Shown here piece after piece: positions 7,499 to 15,759 of a stretch of 34,987 nt of DNA. Numbering within the stretch: position 1 is the stretch's first letter; every line of letters begins with the position of its first letter. The position numbers and the translations under genes were made by a program. The notes beneath the pieces were generated by a model. That model was not told where the DNA came from. It ran no database searches and saw only the letters and a program-made list of their open reading frames with translations. The stretch spans positions 1-34,987 of the forward strand of contig JAISBR010000188.1 of NCBI GenBank assembly GCA_031266095.1, written 5' to 3'. The DNA is from Treponema sp. (GTDB lineage: Bacteria > Spirochaetota > Spirochaetia > Treponematales > Breznakiellaceae).

Positions 7499-8995
7499 AT
7501 GAGGAGACGGCCGGCAAAGAACCGGAAATTCATTCATTTTTTTATATATTTCTTCCTGATATGTTCCGGCCTTTTCGGTATCGGTAAAAAGGAAGAACCG
7601 CAAAGAACGGTGATGAATAACGAGTGGCTGCTGTGTGTTACTAATTTTGATAGTTCCACGCTGCCGGAGAACCGGCAGGCGGTCGGCGAGGTAATTACCA
7701 GAAGCCTGGTGGATACCTTGAAAGTAGTGAATTACCGGATCCGTATATCCCCCGAGTACGCCTATTATGAAGGCTATGCGCAGTCCCAGGCGCGCTCCAC
7801 CGCGGCGAAGGCCTTATCCGCGAAACATGAGGAACGGGCGCTGACGCTGTACCGGGGTGAGAATAACTGGCGGTATAAACAGAACATAAAAAGAATAGAC
7901 GCGGATATTGTCAAACTCCGGGAGGAGCTGGCGAAAGTGGAAGCGGAAATACCGCTGATAAACCAGGAGCCGGTATTCGCTCTTACCCAGAGCAACAAAG
8001 ATGGGATCTTTCCGGAATCGCCCCAAGCGGGAAGGGAACGCGGTTTCTGTATGAGTCAGCATGCGGATGCTTTTCTTGCGGGGACCATCCAGGAGTATCA
8101 CGGCCGCTTTCGTGTTACCCTGCGTCTTTACACACTGTACACCGGCGCATTCAGCTATAAAGATGAGATTATATTTTCCGCCGATGATCTCACCGTCGGC
8201 GTGGATGAAATCGCCGGAAGACTGATCGCGGTTCTCGCCGGAAGCAAACCGGCGGCTGTGGCCATTCACGCGGATCCCCCTGAGTCCCTGGTATTGATCA
8301 ACCGGAGCTTCGCGGGCCGGGGAACCGTGGAAGTCCATGAACGCCCGCCGGGTAAAATGGAAATCGCCCTTTCGGCGGAGGATTACAAGCCGGAGATCGT
8401 AGAAACCACCCTTGTTCCGGGTGAACTGACCGATATCAGCGTAAAGTTACTGCCGATGGAATACGGTGAGGTGAATATTCTCACCCCTGGTGAAACCGGG
8501 GCTTCGGTATATCAAGGTTCCCTGTACGTGGGAGAGGCTCCCCTTACCCTCCGGCTGCCCCTAAACCAGTTTGAAAATATCACCGTGGAAACCGCCGCCG
8601 GAGAGATAGCCAGGGCCGCGTTTGTGAGTCCTAATCAGTCCGGCACACCGTATCGTTTTTCCATGCAACTAAAAACACCGCCTCCGGGACAGGATCGGGT
8701 GAACAAGGCCCGAAAGACATATTACTGGGCCTGGGGAGGAACTTGGCTCACTACCATCGCGGCGTGGGTCCTTACCGGCGTATTGCAAAGCCAGAATGAG
8801 GCGATTTTGGGACATTTTAACGCCACCGGAACCTATAACCAGGATTTCTATGATACGGCGCAGCGTATGCACGATGTATATACCTACGCGTGGGCTGCGG
8901 TGGGCGTGGCAACGGCATACGAGATATTCCAGATGGCCAGATACATTTACATCTCCACTGAGGATACAACGCCGATCCTCAATCCTGACAAATAG
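7499..8995 (+). CDS. Exported PEGA-domain protein of unknown function
   Basis: A basic N-terminus and hydrophobic stretch (FIHFFIYFFLICSGLFG, residues 11-27) form a signal peptide or anchor. The middle (residues 95-155) has a charged, probably coiled-coil segment. Around 250-395 are two beta-rich repeats of PEGA type (AVAIHADPPESLVLINRSF; YGEVNILTPGETGASVYQG), a fold common in envelope proteins that display extracytoplasmic domains. A C-terminal pair of hydrophobic helices (TYYWAWGGTWLTTIAAWVLTGVL and AWAAVGVATAYEIF) suggests membrane insertion. It is followed 10 bases later by ftsY and shares a transcript with the Lol-like genes, hinting at a role in envelope biogenesis. The function is unknown. 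Confidence 0.85.
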   Translation: MRRRPAKNRKFIHFFIYFFLICSGLFGIGKKEEPQRTVMNNEWLLCVTNFDSSTLPENRQAVGEVITRSLVDTLKVVNYRIRISPEYAYYEGYAQSQARSTAAKALSAKHEERALTLYRGENNWRYKQNIKRIDADIVKLREELAKVEAEIPLINQEPVFALTQSNKDGIFPESPQAGRERGFCMSQHADAFLAGTIQEYHGRFRVTLRLYTLYTGAFSYKDEIIFSADDLTVGVDEIAGRLIAVLAGSKPAAVAIHADPPESLVLINRSFAGRGTVEVHERPPGKMEIALSAEDYKPEIVETTLVPGELTDISVKLLPMEYGEVNILTPGETGASVYQGSLYVGEAPLTLRLPLNQFENITVETAAGEIARAAFVSPNQSGTPYRFSMQLKTPPPGQDRVNKARKTYYWAWGGTWLTTIAAWVLTGVLQSQNEAILGHFNATGTYNQDFYDTAQRMHDVYTYAWAAVGVATAYEIFQMARYIYISTEDTTPILNPDK

Positions 8996-9005
8996 GGAAC
9001 GAAAA

Positions 9006-9890
9006 GTGCGCTTTGCCGACCGGATAAAGAATTTTTTCACCAGAGATCCCGCTGTCTCGGAAGCGCTTTTTGAGGAACTGGCCGATCTGCTGGTGGAAGG
9101 GGATTTTGGCGCCGCGGAAGCGTACCGGACAGCGGAAGTGCTACGGGAACGCTGCAGGAAAGAGAAACCAGGCTCACCGGAAGAACTACCCCTTAAACTC
9201 GCGGAGTTATTGGAAGAGGAACTGAAAAAAGACGAAATGGCCGATCCCCCGGCCATAGCGCCAGAGGGAAACCTGAGCATAATACTGCTGCTTGGGGTAA
9301 ACGGCGTGGGAAAGACCACCTCCGCCGCGAAACTGGCCGCCTTGTACCGGGACGGCTGCAAGCGAAAGCCTATCCTCGCCGCGGCGGACACCTTCAGGGC
9401 GGCGGCTATCGATCAGCTTAAGATACACGGGGAACGGCTCGGTATACGGGTGATTGCCCATCAGCACGGCGGCGATCCGGCCGCAGTAGTCTACGACGCG
9501 ATTGAGGCGGCTCAGGCCGGCGGCGGGGATCTTATCATCGCCGATACCGCGGGAAGGATGCATACCAAATCCGCGCTGGTGGAAGAACTGCGAAAAATAG
9601 ACCGGGTAGTGGAGGCCAAGGCCGCCGGGGCCCGCTATATCAAGTACCTGGTGTTAGACGCAACTACCGGCAGAAACGCCCTTGCCCAGGCTGAAACATT
9701 CCATGAGGCGGTTTCCCCCGAGGCCGTGATCCTGACCAAATACGATTCCACCGCCAAAGGGGGAGTGGTATTTTCCCTGGCCTCGGAACTGCGCCTGCCT
9801 GTGGCGTACCTCTGTACCGGTGAAAAATACGGAGACATCAGGGTTTTTGATCCCCATGAGTATGCGAGGGAATTTGCGGGTGTCAGCTAG
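9006..9890 (+). CDS. ftsY: Signal recognition particle receptor FtsY
   Basis: FtsY is the membrane receptor GTPase that docks SRP-ribosome complexes at SecYEG. The NG domain shows G1 GVNGVGKT (residues 97-104), G2 ADTFRAAAIDQL, G3 DTAGRMHT, and G4 TKYDSTAKGG. The open frame extends upstream into the previous gene, but homology begins at RFADRIKNFF, so I start at GTG 9006, which has AGGGA 8 bases ahead. At 294 residues it lacks the long acidic A domain of the E. coli protein, as in many bacteria. It lies 10 bases after the PEGA gene, and its 3' end overlaps the next gene. Confidence 0.95.
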   Translation: MRFADRIKNFFTRDPAVSEALFEELADLLVEGDFGAAEAYRTAEVLRERCRKEKPGSPEELPLKLAELLEEELKKDEMADPPAIAPEGNLSIILLLGVNGVGKTTSAAKLAALYRDGCKRKPILAAADTFRAAAIDQLKIHGERLGIRVIAHQHGGDPAAVVYDAIEAAQAGGGDLIIADTAGRMHTKSALVEELRKIDRVVEAKAAGARYIKYLVLDATTGRNALAQAETFHEAVSPEAVILTKYDSTAKGGVVFSLASELRLPVAYLCTGEKYGDIRVFDPHEYAREFAGVS

Positions 9891-11064
9891 AAAGATTAAG
9901 TCATCGTCTTTTCTCTTTGTGCTCCTGCTGGGAACCTTTCCCGTTTTTGCCCGGGAAAGCAGCGCTCCTTCCGTTACAAAGTCTGCCCGTTGGTTTCGTT
10001 CCAACGCCGGCGGCATGACACTGGAAGAGGTTTCCTCACGAACCGCGGCTTTGCATAACGAATACGCCCTGTTAATCGACTTTGCGCGTCCGGGGGATCT
10101 GCCGCAGCTCTTGACGCCTTTTTTCCGGAACGAGTACCAGATTGAGATTCACGCATTGTATACCAGGGGAGAGGAATCCCGCAGGCAGTGGATCTTCCGG
10201 GATACAAGGGGGGTGACCCGCCTGGTTTCTGTTTTGAACAGGGACCGGAGCGCCCCGGAACCCGCCTCGGACGAACCCGCGGCGGAGGCGGAAAGCGATG
10301 AGGCCGGGGAGGCGTCCGGTTCAGACGCGCCAACCGGCCGGGCGCCCTGGGGATTTATCGAAATATACAACGAAAACTACCGCATCATCGAAGAATATAT
10401 GTTCTCCGACGATGGTGAGGAAACGATAATTATCTATTCCTATCGCGGCGGCCTCTTGATCAAGGCTGAGGGCCGGCGGAAAAACGAGGTGGAAGGAGAC
10501 GAGAACATTACAAACACCTTTACCGATAATTACCGCTATAACCGTTCCTTATCGCTGCGTTCAATTAACCGGCTTTATCATGAAGATATCACCGCCCTGC
10601 CGGTCCGGCTCGCTTTTCCGAACCGTGTACTGGATCTCGCCACGCAGGAAGATTTTAGCGGTGACAGACTCGCGTGGAATCCCGAATTCTTCGGGGATTT
10701 TGCGATCAGGGCGGGTTATCGGATAGAATTTTCCACTGATGAGCGGGGCCGGATATTGACTCAGACCCTGCTGGATAACACGGATACCGTGATATGGGTG
10801 ATTCAAAACACATGGTCCGGCAACCGGATCTCTTCATCCGTCAAAACCGAAGGGGAGGATACATGGCTCATCGAATATGAATATGACGGCAGGGGGGACC
10901 GGATACTCGAACGCGATTTGCGTAACGGGGTTCTGGAACGGATGGTGTACGCCGAAGACGGCAGGGATGTGGAAGAACTGTATATTGACGGCGATGTTGT
11001 ACTCAGGGCGATCTGGGAAGACGGCAGGAAAATATCTGAAAACCGAATACGGCGTAACAGGTAG
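9880..11064 (+). CDS. Exported protein of unknown function with beta-repeat C-terminus
   Basis: The frame begins inside the ftsY 3' end. GTG 9880 is preceded by GAGGGA (9865-9870) and gives an ideal signal peptide (VSARKIKSSSFLFVLLLGTFPVFA), so I prefer it; ATG 9856 or 9862 are alternatives. The mature protein has an acidic low-complexity stretch near residues 125-145 (EPAADEPAAEAES-like), then repeating short beta segments such as YEYDGRGDRILERDLRNG and MVYAEDGRDVEELYIDG, reminiscent of YD/RHS or YwqK-type repeats. It is probably periplasmic and lies directly upstream of the LolC-like gene, so it may act in lipoprotein or outer-membrane assembly. This is only inferred from context. Confidence 0.8.
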   Translation: MSARKIKSSSFLFVLLLGTFPVFARESSAPSVTKSARWFRSNAGGMTLEEVSSRTAALHNEYALLIDFARPGDLPQLLTPFFRNEYQIEIHALYTRGEESRRQWIFRDTRGVTRLVSVLNRDRSAPEPASDEPAAEAESDEAGEASGSDAPTGRAPWGFIEIYNENYRIIEEYMFSDDGEETIIIYSYRGGLLIKAEGRRKNEVEGDENITNTFTDNYRYNRSLSLRSINRLYHEDITALPVRLAFPNRVLDLATQEDFSGDRLAWNPEFFGDFAIRAGYRIEFSTDERGRILTQTLLDNTDTVIWVIQNTWSGNRISSSVKTEGEDTWLIEYEYDGRGDRILERDLRNGVLERMVYAEDGRDVEELYIDGDVVLRAIWEDGRKISENRIRRNR

Positions 11065-11076
11065 CGGGCAGCAGAG

Positions 11077-12471
11077 ATGAAACACGGCGGGGCTGTTGCC
11101 TGGATATGGTATGTGGCGGCACGGTATATTTTCAAAGGCCGGGGGAATTCACTTTCTCCCATTCTGGCTGTGCTGGGAATCGCCACCGGCGTTTTGGCCT
11201 TGATCGTGATTCTGGCGGTGATGAACGGATTCCAGTTGAGCTTTATCGAAAGCATTCTGGAAATTTCCTCCTATCATCTGCGCCTGGAATCTTTTCCCCC
11301 CGAAGAAACGGCGGAAGTCCGGAACATCCTCGCGCCGCTTCCCGAAATAAAAGCGGTCCTTCCCTTCAGGGAATTCCAGGGCCTTATCCGGGGCCGGCAG
11401 GGCGGGCAGCAGGCGGTGGTGATAAGGGGGCTTCCGGCGGAGGCTCTTGAACTTGACCCCGGCCTGAAGGCCAGGCTGGAATTTGAGGCCGGCGCTTTCG
11501 CGATCGCGGATCGCCGTTCGGCGCTCCTTGGGGCCGAACTGGCCCGCCGCCTGGGGCTGAGTGTCGGTGATGAGTTCACCCTTTTTTCAATATCCGGCAT
11601 TCTCTCCGGAGGGGATACCGCTGCCGCGGACCCGCCCGTTACTGCGGACCCGGCCGCTATAGCGGACGATGGGCCCGAAACAGGCGCGGCCGCTGAAAGC
11701 GCCGGGGTGGAGACCTTTACGCTCGCCGGAATATTCAGAACCGGTTTTTATGAATACGATACCGGCTGGGGCTTTATCAATATCAAAAGCGCCGGGGCTT
11801 TTTCCGAATCAGGCGTCAGTCTGGGGTTGAAGCTCCATAACCGCTTCCAGGATCGGCAGGCCCTGGAAGCGGCGCGCCGGGCCCTGGCCGGACGGCCCGG
11901 ATTTGAAGAGACGCGGCTTTCAAGCTGGCGGGATTATAACCGCTCCTTCTTCGGCGCGCTGCGGACGGAAAAACTCTTCATGTTTATCCTGGTGGGGCTG
12001 ATTTTTATCGTGGTGGGCCTTAACATCTTTCAGGCCCAGCGGCGCTCGGTGCTGGAACACCGGGAGGAAATCGGTCTCCTCATGGCGGTCGGGGGGAGGG
12101 AGCGGGCCGTACGTTTTGTGTTTGTCTGTGACGGCGCTATTATCGGTTTTACAGGCGCGGTATCGGGCCTTGTTCCGGGGCTTTTCATCGCCTCACATAT
12201 TTCCCTTTTCTTTTCGATTTTGGAAAGCATCGTTAATTTTTTCATCGGTATAATCAATGTGTTAATGGGGTTTTTCGGGGCCGCGGAAGCGGGGAATTTC
12301 ATGATCTTCTCTCCCGCGGTATTTTACATCAAAGGAATACCTTCACGGATCATCCCCCACGAAGTGGCGCTGATTTTTATGTTTGGGTTCCTTTCCGCCC
12401 TCCTGGCGGCATGGTTTGCCTCGGGAAGGGTTTCCCGCATACGGCCCGCGGAGGTACTGCGTTATGAGTAA
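11077..12471 (+). CDS. lolC: LolC/LolE-family ABC transporter permease
   Basis: The N-terminus has the family signature: ARYIFKGRGNSLSPILAVLGIATGVLALIVILAVMNGFQ, a cytoplasmic elbow plus first membrane helix, then a large periplasmic domain (about residues 50-300) and three C-terminal helices (FMFILVGLIFIVVGLNIF onward) with the FtsX-type end. With the ATPase and second permease downstream it forms a complex of the kind that extracts lipoproteins from the inner membrane. An alanine/proline/aspartate-rich insert (ADPPVTADPAAIADDGPETG, residues near 185-205) interrupts the periplasmic domain. The stop overlaps the lolD start by 8 bases. It could belong to a related MacB-type exporter; substrate is inferred. 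Confidence 0.85.
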   Translation: MKHGGAVAWIWYVAARYIFKGRGNSLSPILAVLGIATGVLALIVILAVMNGFQLSFIESILEISSYHLRLESFPPEETAEVRNILAPLPEIKAVLPFREFQGLIRGRQGGQQAVVIRGLPAEALELDPGLKARLEFEAGAFAIADRRSALLGAELARRLGLSVGDEFTLFSISGILSGGDTAAADPPVTADPAAIADDGPETGAAAESAGVETFTLAGIFRTGFYEYDTGWGFINIKSAGAFSESGVSLGLKLHNRFQDRQALEAARRALAGRPGFEETRLSSWRDYNRSFFGALRTEKLFMFILVGLIFIVVGLNIFQAQRRSVLEHREEIGLLMAVGGRERAVRFVFVCDGAIIGFTGAVSGLVPGLFIASHISLFFSILESIVNFFIGIINVLMGFFGAAEAGNFMIFSPAVFYIKGIPSRIIPHEVALIFMFGFLSALLAAWFASGRVSRIRPAEVLRYE

Positions 12472-13198
12472 CAGGTCAGGCGAAGAAAGGGTATCCGAAG
12501 TCAATGTCATGGTCAGGGCGGAAAACATCGTCAAAAACTATGTCTCCGGCGCGGAAACCCTCCATATCCTTAAAGGCGTGAGTTTTGAGATTCCCCGGGG
12601 GCTTTCAGCGGCGGTAAGCGGGCAGAGCGGCAGCGGCAAGAGTACCCTCCTCAATATCATCGGCGGGCTTGACCGGGCCGATGGGGGAACGGTATGCATC
12701 GACGGCGCGGAAATTACCGGCCTCAGTGAAAAAGAACTGTCCGAGTGCCGGAGCAGACGGGTGGGCTTTATCTTCCAGTTTCATTATCTATTGAAAGATT
12801 TTACCGCGCTCGAAAACGTGATGCTTCCCGCCTATATAGCGGGAATGAAAAAGAAGGAGGCCCTGGAAAAGGCCCGCGCCCTTTTGGAGGATGTGAGGCT
12901 TGCCGGCCGGGCCGGCCATTTTCCCTCTCAGCTTTCGGGAGGCGAACGCCAGCGGGTGGCGGTGGCCCGTTCCATGATAAACGATCCCGGCGTGATCCTC
13001 GCCGACGAGCCTACCGGGAACCTTGACCCGGATAACAGCGCCATGGTAGCGGAAATTCTCTACGCCGGCGCGGAGAAATGGGGCAAAACGCTGATCGTGG
13101 TCACTCACGACGAGAAAGTCGCCGCCAGGGCCTCTATCCGCTGCGTCCTGGAAAACGGGCTGCTTGCCGCGGATGAACGGCCGGGGACCGGCGAATGA
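12464..13198 (+). CDS. lolD: LolD-like ABC transporter ATP-binding protein
   Basis: A complete ABC ATPase: Walker A GQSGSGKST (residues 53-61), Q-loop FIFQFHYLL, signature LSGGERQRVAVARS, Walker B VILADEPTGNLD, and H-loop VVTHD. EPTGNLDP and the overall sequence put it in the LolD/MacB/FtsE group, which drives mechanotransmission rather than transmembrane solute passage. The frame is open upstream into lolC, but homology and the ATG at 12464 overlapping the lolC stop support this start (244 aa); ATG 12509 is an alternative close to the conserved RAENIVKNY. Its stop overlaps lolE by ATGA. Confidence 0.92.
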   Translation: MSNRSGEERVSEVNVMVRAENIVKNYVSGAETLHILKGVSFEIPRGLSAAVSGQSGSGKSTLLNIIGGLDRADGGTVCIDGAEITGLSEKELSECRSRRVGFIFQFHYLLKDFTALENVMLPAYIAGMKKKEALEKARALLEDVRLAGRAGHFPSQLSGGERQRVAVARSMINDPGVILADEPTGNLDPDNSAMVAEILYAGAEKWGKTLIVVTHDEKVAARASIRCVLENGLLAADERPGTGE

Positions 13199-14457
13199 AA
13201 AGCAAGGCCGGCTTTTTCATCGCCCTCCGCTACCTCTGGGGCCGGGCTCACGAGGGGGGCCGTTATCTCCGGGGCGCCGCCGCGGGGATAGCCGTGAGCC
13301 TCATCCCGATAATTGTTACCCTCATCGTGGCGGACGGCATGATCCGGGGCATCATCGACCGGTACCTGGAAATGGGAACCGGCCACCTCCAGGTTTTCAA
13401 CCTGTTCAATCCCGGAGAACCGGAAGAGCCGGCGGAAAAAATCCGGGGCCTTGCCGGCGTCAGCGGGGTGTGGCCCGAACAGCGGAGCATAGGGGTCCTG
13501 GTGGGGAAAAAAGGGAAAACCGGCGCCACCATTCGCTCCGTAGAACCTTCGTTCTGGGAGGACCGGGGCGCCGGTTACCTTAAGACCCTGGCGGGAGTTT
13601 CAAAACCCGCGGCGGACCGGGATATGCTCCTGGGCGAAAGCCTTGCCGCGGCCATCGGCGCGGAAGTGGGGGACACGGTACGGCTGATGACCATCAGGAC
13701 AAACCCCGACGGACGCGCCATCCCCCGGATGACGGCCTTTACCGTGCGGGGCATCGTCTCCTCGGGCTACCACGAACTTGACGCGCTCTGGTGCATCATC
13801 AGCTGGGAAGGGGGCAGGGGCATCCTTTCCCCGGAACTCTCCTCCACCAGCCTGATTGTGAAAATCAGCGATCCCTACCGGGGCGCGGACGCCATGGTCT
13901 GGTCCCTCTATTCCGCGCTGGGCATGGGCTACGGGGTGTATACCTGGAAGGACCTCCTCCGATCCCAGTACAGCTCCTACGAATCCACCCGGCAGCTCCT
14001 CCTCTTTATCATGGCGCTGGTAGTGATTGTGGCGGCGGTGAATGTTTCCTCCGCCACCTCCATGCTGGTCATAGAACGGCAGCGGGACATCGCGGTACTT
14101 AAAATTACCGGCGCGGACGTCCGGGGCGTAACCGGCGTGTTTCTCTGGGGGAGTTTCCTTACCGGCCTCTGCGGGGCAGTCATCGGCATCAGCCTCGGAC
14201 TCCTCATCGGCAGCTGCTTCAACCCCCTGATCCGTTCCCTGGAATGGATTCTCAGTTTTTTCTCAAGTCTCTTTCATGGCGCCGAGGTGAAAATCCTGGA
14301 CCCCGGCTTTTACCTCGAAACCATACCCATTATCATCGACTGGTTTGCCGTGTTCCTCATCGGCTGTTTTACCATCCTCTGTTCAATGGCCGCCTCCTGG
14401 ATTCCGGCACGGCGGGCGGGGCGGCTCAAACCCATGGAACTGCTCAGAAAATACTGA
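13195..14457 (+). CDS. lolE: LolE-family ABC transporter permease
   Basis: This second permease has the same layout as the first: GRYLRGAAAGIAVSLIPIIVTLIVADGMIRGII as first helix, a periplasmic domain rich in glycine and beta strands, and three C-terminal helices starting at LLLFIMALVVIVAAVNVSSATSMLV and ending with WIPARRAGRLKPMELLRKY, the FtsX-family terminus. Paired with the 11077 gene it would form a heterodimeric LolCE-like membrane unit around LolD. The ATGA overlap with lolD indicates translational coupling. Lipoprotein sorting is the likely role in a diderm spirochaete, but this has not been shown from the sequence. Confidence 0.85.
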   Translation: MKSKAGFFIALRYLWGRAHEGGRYLRGAAAGIAVSLIPIIVTLIVADGMIRGIIDRYLEMGTGHLQVFNLFNPGEPEEPAEKIRGLAGVSGVWPEQRSIGVLVGKKGKTGATIRSVEPSFWEDRGAGYLKTLAGVSKPAADRDMLLGESLAAAIGAEVGDTVRLMTIRTNPDGRAIPRMTAFTVRGIVSSGYHELDALWCIISWEGGRGILSPELSSTSLIVKISDPYRGADAMVWSLYSALGMGYGVYTWKDLLRSQYSSYESTRQLLLFIMALVVIVAAVNVSSATSMLVIERQRDIAVLKITGADVRGVTGVFLWGSFLTGLCGAVIGISLGLLIGSCFNPLIRSLEWILSFFSSLFHGAEVKILDPGFYLETIPIIIDWFAVFLIGCFTILCSMAASWIPARRAGRLKPMELLRKY

Positions 14458-14461
14458 GCCT

Positions 14462-14486
14462 GTTCCAAACCCCGGTTGGTTTTGAA
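14462..14486. repeat. Short TTYCAAAAC palindrome after lolE
   Basis: GTTCCAAACC..GGTTTTGAAACC follows the lolE stop by a few bases, preceded by GAGCCT as in other copies. It sits just before the large palindrome and could help terminate the operon. Confidence 0.5.
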
Positions 14487-14494
14487 ACCGACTC

Positions 14495-14876
14495 AATATC
14501 CTTGTATTTTATTTCAAATGATATTAGTATTTTAGTATAATAAGTGGTATAATTACTTATATGATACAGACAAACGCCGCCCGGCGCGGCCACACACAGG
14601 CTTTTTCTCCCCGCTTCCTCCCCGGTATAAGCCGTCCGCGCGCCCATCTGCTCGGGGGGGGGGGGGGGGCCGGCGCCCCCGCGGCGGCGGCCGGGCGCCC
14701 CGCGCCCCCCCCCGCCCCAGCAGAGTGGCGCGCGGACGGCTGATGCCGGGGAGAAAGCGTTGAGAAAAAGCGTGTGTGCGGCCGCGCCGGGCGGCGTTTG
14801 TCCGTATCATATAGTTAATTATATCACCAATAGTACTAAAATACTAATATCATTTGAAAGAAAATACAAGGATATT
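14495..14876. repeat. 382-bp near-perfect palindromic element
   Basis: The left arm starts AATATCCTTGTATTTT (14495) and the right arm ends AAAATACAAGGATATT (14876). The arms pair with few mismatches over roughly 150 bases each: an AT-rich outer part with TATAAT-like boxes, then a GC-rich inner part (CAAACGCCGCCCGGCGCGGC versus its complement). The loop region, about 14651-14724, holds a run of 16 G (14654-14669) and a run of 9 C (14705-14713). Because of the symmetry both strands encode almost the same peptide, so the ORFs here are by-products. It lies between convergent operons and has no transposase, consistent with a MITE-like or fold-back element. No target-site duplication is evident. 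Confidence 0.85.
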
Positions 14877-14929
14877 ACGCACATTCACCAGGTTATGGCG
14901 AATGACAGGGGCTTACACGATAAGCCGCC

Positions 14930-15748
14930 CTATGACGCCCGGCGGCCGAAGGCGGAGCGGAAATTGCTTTCGACGGCGGTTTCCAGTTCATTGACGAGCG
15001 AACCGGCGGTCCCGGCTTCCCGGCGTAAGGCCGTGGCGGCCGCAAGGATGCCGGGCAAGTCTTCCCAGGCGCTGTGTTCCCTTCCCCGCGGGGGCTGATA
15101 CGGGGCGTCGGTTTCGATGAGCAGCCGTGAGAGGGGAAAGGCGGCGCAGCAGCGCATTGCCTCGCGGTGATTAAGCAGGATACCGTTACCGAAAGAAAAG
15201 AAAGCGTTCACCCCCCGTTTCAACAGGGCCTCGCCCTCTCCCAGCGTGCCCGGCCAGGAATGGAAAATCACCGCTTTGCATTTCGTGAGGGTTCTGGAAT
15301 AGGCAAAGACCTTGTGCATGGCTTTGCGTATATGGAGCACCAGGGGGAGGCCGTAGCACAGAGCGGTTTCCACTTGGGCGGCGAAAAGTTTGTCCTGGAT
15401 TGCCTCGGTTTCCCTGAAGGCGCTGTTGAAGAGATCAAAACCGGTTTCGCCTACCGCGGCGAGCCGCCCCTCCCGTGCCAGGGTTTCCAATAGTAAAAGG
15501 CCGGCCTCCGGTTTATCGCCGGTATTGCGGTTCCGGGCCGCGGGCAGCTGGGGGTGTACGGCAAAGCAGGGCAGTAGGGGAGGGGAGCCTTCGGCCTTTG
15601 CCCTACGGGCAAGTTCCTCGTTATAGGCGAATTCCTCCAATTCCGTGGCGCTGGCGGCGCACATAACGCCCCGGCGGCGCCGCTCCTCCTCGGCGCCGTT
15701 TAATACCCGGCTGAGATCGAAGGGATGGCAGTGAGCGTCGGTGAGCAT
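14930..15748 (-). CDS. TatD-family metal-dependent hydrolase
   Basis: A TIM-barrel amidohydrolase with the TatD metal ligands in order: DAHCHPFD at residues 4-11, GETGFDLF (glutamate near residue 100), VLHIRKA, IFHSWPG (histidines) and LIETDAPYQPP (aspartate). TatD proteins are metal-dependent 3'-5' exonucleases and DNases linked to DNA repair; the name refers to an old Tat-locus position, not to twin-arginine transport. The 272 residues are normal. GGAG precedes the ATG by a few bases. The upstream CYTH gene ends 11 bases before, so the pair is probably one transcript. The protein lacks some of the usual spacing in the middle, with a compact N-terminal region. Confidence 0.9.
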   Translation of the reverse strand: MLTDAHCHPFDLSRVLNGAEEERRRRGVMCAASATELEEFAYNEELARRAKAEGSPPLLPCFAVHPQLPAARNRNTGDKPEAGLLLLETLAREGRLAAVGETGFDLFNSAFRETEAIQDKLFAAQVETALCYGLPLVLHIRKAMHKVFAYSRTLTKCKAVIFHSWPGTLGEGEALLKRGVNAFFSFGNGILLNHREAMRCCAAFPLSRLLIETDAPYQPPRGREHSAWEDLPGILAAATALRREAGTAGSLVNELETAVESNFRSAFGRRAS

Positions 15749-15759
15749 AATTCTCCGTG

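Noticed and set aside
8796..9005. N-terminal extension of FtsY by 70 residues
   Set aside because: It lies inside the PEGA gene, has an arginine- and proline-rich composition without FtsY similarity, and GTG 9006 has a ribosome site.
12383..12463. N-terminal extension of the LolD-like ATPase
   Set aside because: It overlaps the LolC membrane-helix codons in another frame; ATG 12464 overlapping the lolC stop fits operon structure better.
14553..14810. Overlapping ORFs on both strands (plus 14561-14743, minus 14553-14810) encoding nearly the same peptide (M-I-Q/R-T-N-A-A-R-R-G)
   Set aside because: They are explained by the symmetry of the palindrome. Composition is dominated by proline, arginine and glycine from GC-rich repeats, and the frames run through homopolymers. 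No ribosome site is visible.
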